NCBI GenBank assembly: GCA_965368765.1
Contig: CBDUOF010000106.1
Coordinates: forward strand, 1 to 14,665
Length of the DNA stretch: 14,665 nt
Reading direction: 5' to 3'
Source of the DNA: Leptofilum sp965368765
GTDB taxonomy: Bacteria; Chloroflexota; Anaerolineae; Promineifilales; Promineifilaceae
The notes under the pieces are model-generated. The model searched no databases. It was not told the origin of the DNA and saw nothing but the letters and a program-made list of their open reading frames with translations. Every line of letters starts with the position of its first letter. Position 1 is the stretch's first letter. Below are positions 1 to 7,208 of the stretch, one piece after another. The translations under genes were made by a program, and so were the position numbers.

Positions 1-692
1 GTAGTCACCAGCCATTAAATTTGGACATCGCCCCAGACGGCCGCCTCTATATCACCTCACCCACAACCAATCACGTTGTCCGCTACAATCCAGGCACAAC
101 AAGTTTTGACCTATATCCCTATGACGTTGTCGGCGGAAATCCCACACATATTGACGTGCTTAGCAATAACAGTATCTGGATAACCTCTCCGGCAACCAAC
201 CAGGTTGCTGAATTAACGCCAGGGCCAAGTTTCCTATATGTTAAGATTCCTGTTCAGGAATTCTCGGGCCTGCCAACCTTCTCACCATCTGGGCTCACCC
301 TAGACAGCACTGGCCCTTGGATAACGGCGGAGAGCCGAAATTGGGTTGGACGATATGCGGAGGGCACCTTATCCCTTTGGCGTTGGTATGACACCCTCTC
401 AGAAAACTCTGGAGCGGGCGCTATCGACTATACTTCGGCCGTTGCCTTTAAGTATTTGTGGTTTGTCGAGCGTGATCTCGGTCGCGTAGCCCGAATGACA
501 CTGGCTTCGGGGAGCAATAATCTAATTGCCCTGGATGCACATGGTTTATCAGGCACAAACAGTCAGCCTACAGATATCATTGTGGATGATAACGGCACTG
601 CCTGGATAACGGGCAAGGGCAGTAATGTAATTGCCCAATGGCAATCGCCCTATGTAAATCACCTCACACTTCCTCTTACATTGAAGCAATAA
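1..692 (+). CDS. Beta-propeller (Vgb/NHL-like) protein, 5'-truncated by window edge
   Basis: The reading frame is open from the first codon of the window, so the true start lies upstream. The visible part has about 230 residues. At least five propeller blades can be recognised by a recurring strand of the form (L/I/P/A)-W/Y-I-T-x3-N-x-V: LYITSPTTNHV, IWITSPATNQV, PWITAESRNWV, a looser LWFVERDLGRV, and AWITGKGSNVI. This pattern is typical of streptogramin-lyase-like (Vgb) and NHL-type propellers, which bind ligands or act as surface scaffolds; lyase activity cannot be inferred. The protein ends in HLTLPLTLKQ, a short hydrophobic tail that echoes the YLP motif near the N-termini of the next two proteins. 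It lies 24 bp before the first glycoside hydrolase gene on the same strand and probably shares its transcript. It is probably secreted, but any signal peptide would be outside the window. Confidence is good for the fold and low for the function. Confidence 0.75.
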   Translation, partial: SHQPLNLDIAPDGRLYITSPTTNHVVRYNPGTTSFDLYPYDVVGGNPTHIDVLSNNSIWITSPATNQVAELTPGPSFLYVKIPVQEFSGLPTFSPSGLTLDSTGPWITAESRNWVGRYAEGTLSLWRWYDTLSENSGAGAIDYTSAVAFKYLWFVERDLGRVARMTLASGSNNLIALDAHGLSGTNSQPTDIIVDDNGTAWITGKGSNVIAQWQSPYVNHLTLPLTLKQ

Positions 693-716
693 TCTTTATG
701 GATAAGGTTCTTAAAT

Positions 717-2201
717 ATGCAACAGCAAAAAAGTAGGCGTCAGACATTAGGATTACTTGCAGCATTTGTTCTGTTTATGGCAATATCGCTGGTCTATAAT
801 CCAACGGCCGTTCAAAGTCAAAGTACCCAGAACAGCGAAGGGGTAGCGGTCGCGCCGCTCTACCTGCCCATGATTAACAACAGGTATGACGCTGCCCTCG
901 GTACGCCACTGTTTGGCGTGCAAATGTATGGCAATACGTCAAATACCAGTCCTTATTATAATGCCCTGGTTGGGGCAAATGCGTCCTGGCTGCGTGTGGA
1001 GCTTTCTTGGGCCGCAGCGGAGCCCACAAGCCAGGTCCCCCCTGTTTATAATTGGGGAGCAATTGACAGCAATTTAGCCGCTGCACGCGCCGACCAGGCT
1101 GGATTAAACCTGATCGCTACGGTAAACCATGCGCCGGGCTGGGCTGCGGCCGTAGGCACTGGCCCCCTCAATTCGGATAGTCGTGAAGACTTGGCCAACT
1201 TTATGGCAGCGCTGGTTGAGCGTTACGACGGTGATGGTCTGGATGATGCCCCGGGTTCTCCCGTCGTTCTATATTGGGAAATGTATAACGAGCCAGACAG
1301 TAATTCAAACGTGAATGATAGCGGCTTCTTGCCGCCTGTTGGCTGGGGAGATGTCGGCGAAGAGTATGCCTTTATGCTGGAGGAAGTTTATACGGCCGTA
1401 AAAACAGCAAACCCCAATGCAAAAGTCGTATTTGGCGGTATTGCCTACGACTGGTTTAAATCCGAAGGCGGTAAATTTGTCGATTCCTTTCTAGAAGATG
1501 TGCTGAATGCAGGGGGCGGCGATTACTTCGATGTAATGAATTTCCATTCCTACCCAGCCTTTTATGTCAATTGGACCAACAATCAGGGCTCGGGATTGAT
1601 TGAAAAAGCGGCAGAAATTCGCAGCATAATGGAGAATTTTGAGCTGGAAAAGCCTCTCATCATTACCGAATCTGGCTGGCATGATAACAATGTGCCAGGC
1701 CCTCCAATTCCTGGGTCGCCACAAATTCAGGCAAGGTACGTCGTAGAACTATTTACGGAAAGTATGGCAGCCGACTTAGATATTATGATCTGGTGGTTGC
1801 TTTATGATATTGGTGGAGCCTACCCCTACAACGCTGGTTTGGTCACCAACGCCGCTACGCCCGTTGAAAAGCTTGCCTATCAGGTGTTTCAAGATGTTGT
1901 GGCAGAACTTCAGACGGCCCACTTTGTAAGAACATTAACCACGGCCGAAACGGGCAATAACTTAATGCAAGTTCATCTTTTCAACGACAATGTCTTAAAT
2001 CGGTCAGTTTATGTAGCCTGGTTAAATCGCGTTGATACAACAAGTTCCGCAACCCTTCGCCTTCCCGTTTCTGGAGCTACGATAAGAAACAGCATCACCG
2101 GTGCTGTATCCTCTGTCACGGATGGTAGTGATGGCGTTAATGATGGATTTATTACTGTAACGGTAGGAGCAGATCCGCTCTATGTGGAGGTAAGTAAATA
2201 A
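717..2201 (+). CDS. Secreted clan GH-A-like glycoside hydrolase (GH39/GH5-type barrel)
   Basis: This 494-residue protein starts with a signal peptide: basic residues QKSRR, a hydrophobic run at about 11-27, then a Ser/Gln/Thr-rich stretch. A short PLYLPMINN motif follows at 47-55. From about residue 64 it reads as a TIM-barrel glycosidase. The expected acid/base Glu is E192 in YNEP, and the nucleophile is E318 in ITESGW; a spacing of about 126 residues is usual for clan GH-A. HSYPAF near 277 and IWWLLYD near 358 fit barrel strands. The last 80 residues (AWLNRVDT to PLYVEVSK) look like the beta-sandwich that follows GH39 or GH30 barrels. The substrate is unknown; beta-xylosidic, beta-mannosidic or exopolysaccharide linkages are all possible. 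The ATG at 717 has an AAGG-like site at 704-707. The neighbouring gene begins 2 bp after this stop and encodes a second barrel, so the two probably act together outside the cell. Confidence 0.82.
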   Translation: MQQQKSRRQTLGLLAAFVLFMAISLVYNPTAVQSQSTQNSEGVAVAPLYLPMINNRYDAALGTPLFGVQMYGNTSNTSPYYNALVGANASWLRVELSWAAAEPTSQVPPVYNWGAIDSNLAAARADQAGLNLIATVNHAPGWAAAVGTGPLNSDSREDLANFMAALVERYDGDGLDDAPGSPVVLYWEMYNEPDSNSNVNDSGFLPPVGWGDVGEEYAFMLEEVYTAVKTANPNAKVVFGGIAYDWFKSEGGKFVDSFLEDVLNAGGGDYFDVMNFHSYPAFYVNWTNNQGSGLIEKAAEIRSIMENFELEKPLIITESGWHDNNVPGPPIPGSPQIQARYVVELFTESMAADLDIMIWWLLYDIGGAYPYNAGLVTNAATPVEKLAYQVFQDVVAELQTAHFVRTLTTAETGNNLMQVHLFNDNVLNRSVYVAWLNRVDTTSSATLRLPVSGATIRNSITGAVSSVTDGSDGVNDGFITVTVGADPLYVEVSK

Positions 2202-2203
2202 AA

Positions 2204-3703
2204 ATGGTTGAAAAAGCTTTGTATAGGCGCGCCATGTATGGGAGTGCCAATAGAAGGAACCTGGTTATTGGCATACTGTTAATTTCCTTGTCATTCGTAT
2301 TGGTTTTAGTAAAGACAAACGCGACACCTCCGGTTGCGGCTGGTAGCGTGGAAAACACCCTGTATTTGCCGATTTTGGGCAATGGCGTGCCACCTCAATG
2401 CCGCTTTGGCGTCAACGTCATTCAAGATCCGGCAAACCTGCAAATAGCGAAGTTACGATTGGGCTGGTACCTAAATTACAATACAACCAGCAGCGTAACA
2501 TTAGCAAATTCAGCTAAGTTCGTTCCGGTGATACGTTTGAGCCAGACCGGACCAAACGCCGAAGATTTTAGCTATAACCCGAGTGGCGCAACGTTGTTGA
2601 ACGTGATTTCGTCTAACCCAAAGGCAGATTGGCTGATCGGTAATGAGCCAGATCGGATTAACTTCCAGGATGATATGGAGCCTCATGTTTATGCTGCTGC
2701 CTATGCTGAACTTTATAACATCATCAAAACGGCCGATCCTTCGGCACGTATTTTTGCCGGAACCATTGTCCAACCGACACCGGTTCGCCTGCAATACCTG
2801 GATTTGGTTTTAGACAGTTACAAACAGCAAAATGGTGGCGCCGCGATGCCCGTTGACGGATGGAGTATTCACAACTTTATTCTTAACGAGGTAAGCTGCG
2901 ATTATGATCCGACGAACTGCTGGGGTGCCGAGATTCCACCTGGCATTGATGATGACTTTGGCGAAATATTGTCCGTTGAAGACAATGACAATATTGACCT
3001 GTTCAAACAGAGAATCGTGAATTTCCGGCAATGGATGGCGGATCGCGGCTACGCTGGCCTGCCATTGACCGTATCAGAATACGGTGTGCTGATGCCCGAT
3101 TGGCTGGGTTTTGATACCGCCCGCGTGAATACATTTATGAATGCCACGTTTGATTACATGACTACCGCAACAGACCCGATCCTTGGCGATCCCAATGACA
3201 ATTTTCGGATGGTACAAACCTGGTCCTGGTATAGTACCGGATCAGAAGACGATCAGTTTAACGGCTATTTATTTGAAGGGAATGAAGGCGTCTACCCCTG
3301 GGTGTTGTCGCCTATGGGGCAAAACTTTGCAGATTATACGGCGAAGCTGCCGCCAAAGGTTGATCTGTACCCGGCAACTTTTGTCAGCGAACCGGCTGTC
3401 TTAACTGCACCCGCTTCTGTCACGTTGCAGGCTAGGGTGGCGAATAGTGGTTCAAATGTCTTTGCCAAGAGTTTTGTTGTTCGTTTCTATAATGGTGATC
3501 CTCAAAACGGAGGGGTTCAGATTGGAACCGCTCAGCCGCTTAACCTGGCAGGATGTGGAGATAATGATCTCGTTACGCTTACCTGGACAAACGTACCGGC
3601 TGGAACCTATCAGTTATATGTCGCAGTAGACGATGATTCTCAAATCTCAGAGTCTAATGAACAAAACAATTTGGCCAATATCCAAATCACAGTGGGCAAC
3701 TAA
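2204..3703 (+). CDS. Secreted glycoside-hydrolase-like barrel with C-terminal CARDB domain
   Basis: This 499-residue protein has an N-terminal hydrophobic segment (about 20-37, after the basic stretch YRRAMYGSANRR) that serves as signal peptide or anchor. NTLYLPILGN follows at 51-60, the same motif position as in the gene before. The barrel region (about 64-380) has GNEPD with E148 as the likely acid/base and TVSEYG with E292 as the likely nucleophile. WSIHNF near 220 and TWSWYST near 339 look like barrel strand ends. The style recalls the Asl1-like/Glyco_hydro_cc group, but I cannot assign a CAZy family. Residues about 386-496 form a CARDB-like adhesion domain (VDLYPATFV, VANSG, then SESNEQNN near the end). 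The ATG starts 2 bp after the previous stop, with GGAGG at 2186-2190 inside that gene, so translation is probably coupled. A second ATG at 2234 has no clear ribosome site. The CARDB domain suggests attachment to the surface or sheath polymer. Confidence 0.75.
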   Translation: MVEKALYRRAMYGSANRRNLVIGILLISLSFVLVLVKTNATPPVAAGSVENTLYLPILGNGVPPQCRFGVNVIQDPANLQIAKLRLGWYLNYNTTSSVTLANSAKFVPVIRLSQTGPNAEDFSYNPSGATLLNVISSNPKADWLIGNEPDRINFQDDMEPHVYAAAYAELYNIIKTADPSARIFAGTIVQPTPVRLQYLDLVLDSYKQQNGGAAMPVDGWSIHNFILNEVSCDYDPTNCWGAEIPPGIDDDFGEILSVEDNDNIDLFKQRIVNFRQWMADRGYAGLPLTVSEYGVLMPDWLGFDTARVNTFMNATFDYMTTATDPILGDPNDNFRMVQTWSWYSTGSEDDQFNGYLFEGNEGVYPWVLSPMGQNFADYTAKLPPKVDLYPATFVSEPAVLTAPASVTLQARVANSGSNVFAKSFVVRFYNGDPQNGGVQIGTAQPLNLAGCGDNDLVTLTWTNVPAGTYQLYVAVDDDSQISESNEQNNLANIQITVGN

Positions 3704-3725
3704 CGGGCACGGGCTTTTCTCGCCA

Positions 3726-3758
3726 CCTCCTGGATTAGATTTACGACAATGCAGGAGG
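3726..3758 (+). promoter_or_regulatory. Leader hairpin that could mask the GT-C ribosome binding site
   Basis: CCTCCTG at 3726-3732 is an exact inverted copy of CAGGAGG at 3752-3758, with a 19-base loop. The right arm is the Shine-Dalgarno sequence of the TTG-started gene at 3766. The left side, CACCTCCT at 3724-3731, has the same bases as the anti-Shine-Dalgarno end of 16S rRNA. Pairing would block initiation; any control by it is inferred. Confidence 0.4.
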
Positions 3759-3765
3759 GCTCGTT

Positions 3766-5391
3766 TTGCCAAGAAATTTTGAACGCATCACTTGGTTAAA
3801 TAGATCACCCTATCTATTGTTGATAACGTTGGTCAGCTTACTTGGTGTGACCTTTGTTTTGCTTGCCCAGCGTACGCCTTATTTGGCTGACACAATGGGA
3901 TATATTCAAGCTGGCGAAAGTGTAGCGGCCGGCCTGGGGCCGTCATTTGAGGATGTTAATAATGAAACGGTTGCCCAATTTTTTTCACCCTTTGCGTTTC
4001 AGATTAAGCAACCAAACGATCCACGAATGTTCCTTGGATTTCCTCCTGGGCTTCCATACCTACTGGCCCTGCCAATTGTTTTAACAGGCAATGCTGAGTC
4101 CGCTTATTTTGTTGTACCCATACTCTCAATCATTGGCTTAATCTTAACTTTTTTGTTGGGCAAGTGGCTCACTAATAATCTTTGGTCTGCCTTGTTAGCA
4201 ACTGCCATGTTGGCTGCTGCGCCAATCTATTGGGAGTTTGGCACAGATGCCTGGTCAGAAGTTCCCTCGCTGGTTTTTATCTTGGGTGGCGTCCTGCTTT
4301 ATTTGCAGTCCCGTGAGCGGGCGACTGTTGCAATGAATGGGGTTACTCTTTCAATTCTCAGCAGTGTCTTGCTAATCTTCAGCTTGTTTCTGCGTTATGC
4401 TAATATCACCTTTTTGGTAAGCATTGGTTTGGCGGAACTGCTTGCTAACCCTACTGGGCTAATCCGACCCTCCAAAAGATGGATTTTTTATATTACGCTG
4501 GGACTTGGACTTTGCCTGGTTGTGGCGTTTAATCATTTTTATTATGGTGGCATTTCTTTAACGAGCTATAGTCCTGAGAATGGCTGGTATGACTTTCCCC
4601 CATTTTCTTTGAGCTATGCTTTTGGGCCTTCAGCTGTCAATGGATTTAGCCTTCTTGCTGTATTAAAAACATTATGGCGTAATTTCTCTGTTTTGTTATT
4701 TTTGGCTCCAGTTGGCATCATTCTTCTGCCCAAGCAATATCGCGCCCTGGTTGTATTTAGCACTTTAAGTTCAGCCCTTTTATATGGTTTCTATGCCTTT
4801 GCTGCAGAGGGGATTAACGGCCGTTTTGTTATACCGATTTTGCCCTTTTTAGCAATTCCCTGTGCCGAAGCAACTGTTTTTCTAGTAGGAAAGGTAGCTC
4901 AGCGAAAAGTATTGTGGGGAACGGCCGTAGGTGTTTTACTCCTCTTTCTTTCGTGGCGTATCCCCAAACAGTTTGCTGAAATACGTACTAGAAATACGGA
5001 GGCGGAAAACGCAGCCACTACCTTAAAAGAATGGGTTCACGCCACCCCACCCGATGCCGTGTTCCTGAGCTACACGCTAAATGACCAAATCATATTTTTT
5101 GGCGAACGGTCTGTATTGAATTACCGGCGTATTCCTCAGTACGATCCAGTGCAGGAAAAATATCGTTACGATATTTTAGAACCCTGCTTGGTCTATTCTA
5201 TTGATAGTTTGTTACTAAACGAAAAGCCCGTTTATTACATAGAAGATGGGTCGCCACCTCTGTATGATTCCAAGGTGCTTCTGGATAAATATTATTCGTT
5301 GCTGCCATATCGAGAAAACCCAAAGGTTTTTATTGTTCAAGCCAATGCAATAGCTTCACCTCGTGAAGCGTATGGAGCTTGCTCCCCCTAG
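3766..5391 (+). CDS. Polytopic GT-C-type membrane glycosyltransferase
   Basis: This 541-residue protein has about eleven to twelve hydrophobic segments, roughly at 15-34, 92-107, 113-131, 138-153, 166-181, 193-209, 212-228, 238-256, 306-322, 327-345, 354-375 and 383-398. A soluble C-terminal part of about 140 residues follows. After the first segment comes ADTMGYIQAGESVAAG with D42. The D-x3-Y-x3-A-x4-G pattern in the first outer loop is typical of GT-C enzymes (ArnT/PMT/GT39/GT83 style), which use polyprenyl-phosphate sugars and transfer outside the membrane. GFPPGLPYLLAL near 91-102 fits the next conserved loop. The donor and acceptor are unknown. The start is TTG at 3766, chosen because AGGAGGG at 3753-3759 lies six bases upstream; the ATG at 3749 is out of frame. 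The gene is AT-rich compared with the operon beyond it. It probably adds sugars to surface polymers or proteins next to the two secreted hydrolases. Confidence 0.8.
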   Translation: MPRNFERITWLNRSPYLLLITLVSLLGVTFVLLAQRTPYLADTMGYIQAGESVAAGLGPSFEDVNNETVAQFFSPFAFQIKQPNDPRMFLGFPPGLPYLLALPIVLTGNAESAYFVVPILSIIGLILTFLLGKWLTNNLWSALLATAMLAAAPIYWEFGTDAWSEVPSLVFILGGVLLYLQSRERATVAMNGVTLSILSSVLLIFSLFLRYANITFLVSIGLAELLANPTGLIRPSKRWIFYITLGLGLCLVVAFNHFYYGGISLTSYSPENGWYDFPPFSLSYAFGPSAVNGFSLLAVLKTLWRNFSVLLFLAPVGIILLPKQYRALVVFSTLSSALLYGFYAFAAEGINGRFVIPILPFLAIPCAEATVFLVGKVAQRKVLWGTAVGVLLLFLSWRIPKQFAEIRTRNTEAENAATTLKEWVHATPPDAVFLSYTLNDQIIFFGERSVLNYRRIPQYDPVQEKYRYDILEPCLVYSIDSLLLNEKPVYYIEDGSPPLYDSKVLLDKYYSLLPYRENPKVFIVQANAIASPREAYGACSP

Positions 5392-5406
5392 TCGTTCCGT
5401 TAAAGA

Positions 5407-5444
5407 GTTAACCCCATAACATTTTCGGGACTCTCCCGGTTAAC
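5407..5444. terminator. Nested inverted repeats in convergent spacer, possible terminator
   Basis: The 52-bp spacer between the converging GT-C and xdhC-like genes holds GTTAACC at 5407-5413 with GGTTAAC at 5438-5444. Inside it is CGGGA (5426-5430), a CTC loop, and TCCCG (5434-5438), which shares one base with the outer arm. A symmetrical hairpin between convergent genes fits a two-way terminator. Neither strand has a clear U-run after the stem, so this is not a textbook intrinsic terminator. Confidence 0.35.
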
Positions 5445-6463
5445 TACTTCCCGTTCTTCGCTGCCAGCACCTCTGCCATGATGGCCAGGGCGATTTCCTC
5501 CGGGGTTTGAGCACCAATGTCGAGGCCAATCGGTCCGTGAATACGGCCGATTTCCGCATCGTTAAATCCATACCCCCGCAGCCGCGCAGCCCGCTTGGCG
5601 TGGGTTTTCTTGCTGCCCAGTGCGCCAATATAAAAAGGTTTGGCTTTCAAAATGATTTTCAGCGCCGGATCATCAATTTTGGGATCGTGAGTGAGCAGGG
5701 CAACGGCCGTTTCTGGCGTGATCTCAATCTCCGTAAATGCTTTGTCTGGCCAGGCCTGGATCAGCTTGTCTACATGGGGGAAGCGTTCAGCAGTGCCAAA
5801 GGCGCGGCGCGGGTCGATGACCAGGGTGCGGTATCCCAGCGTCTTGGCAAAATTGGTCAGAGCCACGGCAATATGTACCCCGCCCACCATAATCAGCGTC
5901 GGTGCGGGGCGCACCGTGTCAATGAAAACTTCAACGGCCTCAGTGAGTTGAAGGCGCTGAGGCTGAACCAGCGTGGCTTCGGCGGCTGTTGCCCGGGCGT
6001 CCAGCTGGGCATCTCCCAACGAGCCGAGACGCTCCCCCGCGCGGCGGACGGCCAGCGTGCGGCCTAACCGCGCAGCTGGGCCTTGATTGATGGTGATGGC
6101 AGCACCGGTTTCGCCGTTTTGGATAAGCTTCCAGATAAAGTGGTAAACGGCCGTATCTAGCGGCTCTACAAAAACCTCAATCGTCCCCCCACAGGCAAGC
6201 CCCACGTCCCAGGCCGTTTCGTCGGCCACGCCATAGTGCAGCAGCCTGGGCTTGTTGGTTTGTAAAACGGCCGTTCCCTCCTCAACCACCGCTCCTTCAA
6301 CGCAGCCACCGCTCACCGATCCACCGATCTTCCCGCTAGCGGTAAGCGCCATCTTGGCCCCCACTTTACGTGGGGCCGATCCCCAGGTTTGTACCACCGT
6401 GGCCAAAGCAATCGTTTGGTTGTCCGCCAGCCAGCGGTTGATGTCGTCGATCACTTCTTTCAT
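5444..6463 (-). CDS. XdhC/CoxF-family molybdenum hydroxylase maturation protein
   Basis: XdhC/CoxF proteins bind molybdenum cofactor in the cytoplasm, help its sulfuration and deliver it to xanthine-dehydrogenase-type enzymes. This 339-residue protein has both usual parts. The N-terminal XdhC_CoxI part carries TWGSAPRKVGAKM (26-38), SVSGGCVE (49-56) and GLACGGTIEVF (88-98). The C-terminal Rossmann part carries VGGVHIAVAL (193-202), LTHDPKIDD (257-265), GALGSKKT (280-287) and HGPIGLDIGAQTPEEIA (309-325). The length fits the family. ATG 6463 has AGGAG at 6470-6474, and the TAG stop of the upstream nth gene overlaps this site, so translation is probably coupled. It is the last gene of the CoxD-CoxE-Nth-XdhC row, which argues for a CoxF-like role. 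No molybdenum hydroxylase subunit is in the window, so the client enzyme must be elsewhere. Family assignment is secure; the client is unknown. Confidence 0.9.
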   Translation of the reverse strand: MKEVIDDINRWLADNQTIALATVVQTWGSAPRKVGAKMALTASGKIGGSVSGGCVEGAVVEEGTAVLQTNKPRLLHYGVADETAWDVGLACGGTIEVFVEPLDTAVYHFIWKLIQNGETGAAITINQGPAARLGRTLAVRRAGERLGSLGDAQLDARATAAEATLVQPQRLQLTEAVEVFIDTVRPAPTLIMVGGVHIAVALTNFAKTLGYRTLVIDPRRAFGTAERFPHVDKLIQAWPDKAFTEIEITPETAVALLTHDPKIDDPALKIILKAKPFYIGALGSKKTHAKRAARLRGYGFNDAEIGRIHGPIGLDIGAQTPEEIALAIMAEVLAAKNGK

Positions 6464-6472
6464 ATAGTTCTC

Positions 6473-7138
6473 CTAACGAATATTGCCGACGTTGATGCGT
6501 TGACACATGTCTGCAACCTTGCATGTTTTGCAGTGGGGGCGGCTGGCGGTGCAGATATGTTTGCCAAAGGGCACCAGCAGCCGGTTGATTTCAATCCAAT
6601 ACTTTTTTGGTAATTTGTTTTGCAGCGCCACCATTGTTTTTTCGGGCGTTTGCTCATTGACGTAGCCCCAGCGGTTGGTAATGCGATGGACGTGAATATC
6701 GACGCTGATCACTTTTTGATTGCAGGCGATGCCAAGCGCCAGGTTGGCACACTTTGGCCCCACGCCCTTGAAGGACAAAATGAGGTCGCGGTCGCAGGGC
6801 AGCTTGCCACCATGCTCATCCACAAGCTGCTGGGCAATGGCTTTAATTTGCGCCGCTTTGCGCTCAGCGAAGCTGCTGCGGCGAATAATGGCCGTGATTT
6901 CGGCCACGCTCAAGGCACTCATTTCTTGGGGAGTGTGGGCGCGGGCAAACAGGTTTAGCGAGACGGGCAGTGAGACTTCATCATAGGTACGGATAGAAAG
7001 AATGCAGCCAATGAGTTGCTCAAACGGACTATCATGTCCTTTTTGGGCAAGTTCGAACATGGCAGCCTTGGGAAACGGCCGTACCGCCTCTGCCACCCTA
7101 GCCATCACCACATCGATATCAAACGGCTCTTGCATCAT
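6473..7138 (-). CDS. nth: Endonuclease III family DNA glycosylase/AP lyase
   Basis: This 221-residue protein matches endonuclease III, which removes oxidised pyrimidines and cuts the abasic site in base excision repair. The helix-hairpin-helix is LSFKGVGPKCANLAL (121-135) with catalytic Lys K129. The catalytic Asp is D147 in VDIHVHR. The C-terminus has a perfect 4Fe-4S loop, C-x6-C-x2-C-x5-C, at C196, C203, C206 and C212. GVGPK rather than GVGRK resembles eukaryotic NTHL1 and some archaeal enzymes. The loop that reads SAQATD in E. coli Nth is SIRTYD here (48-53), with Arg in place of the Gln that helps fill the flipped-out base gap; this loop differs between subfamilies. ATG occurs twice in a row (7138 and 7135), and no strong ribosome site is seen. 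It sits between CoxE-like and XdhC-like genes on the same strand, 70 bp after the first and 9 bp before the second. Confidence 0.92.
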   Translation of the reverse strand: MMQEPFDIDVVMARVAEAVRPFPKAAMFELAQKGHDSPFEQLIGCILSIRTYDEVSLPVSLNLFARAHTPQEMSALSVAEITAIIRRSSFAERKAAQIKAIAQQLVDEHGGKLPCDRDLILSFKGVGPKCANLALGIACNQKVISVDIHVHRITNRWGYVNEQTPEKTMVALQNKLPKKYWIEINRLLVPFGKHICTASRPHCKTCKVADMCQRINVGNIR

Positions 7139-7147
7139 ATCTTTATA

Positions 7148-7201
7148 GACGCTGATGAACGCGGGAAACGCGGCTAAGAATATTCAGCGTTTATCCGCGT
7201 C
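7148..7201. repeat. Inverted repeat of ACGC(G/T)GAT words between coxE-like and nth
   Basis: The left arm GACGCTGATGAACGCGG (7148-7164) and the right arm CAGCGTTTATCCGCGTC (7185-7201) are inverted copies with 14 of 17 positions matching. A further AACGCGG lies in the 20-base loop at 7167-7173. It fills most of the 70-bp spacer inside the operon. It may be a dispersed intergenic repeat, a processing site or an attenuator. Scattered GCGGAT/ATCCGCG words are common in spacers of several environmental bacteria as I remember them. Confidence 0.6.
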
Positions 7202-7208
7202 CCATTTC

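Noticed and set aside
668..692. Sortase signal at the end of the propeller protein
   Set aside because: LTLPLTLKQ has no LPxTG-type motif followed by a membrane segment and a basic tail.
5507..6067. Plus-strand open frame of 186 codons across the XdhC-like gene
   Set aside because: It runs antisense to a clearly conserved gene, has no ribosome site and no family-like composition.
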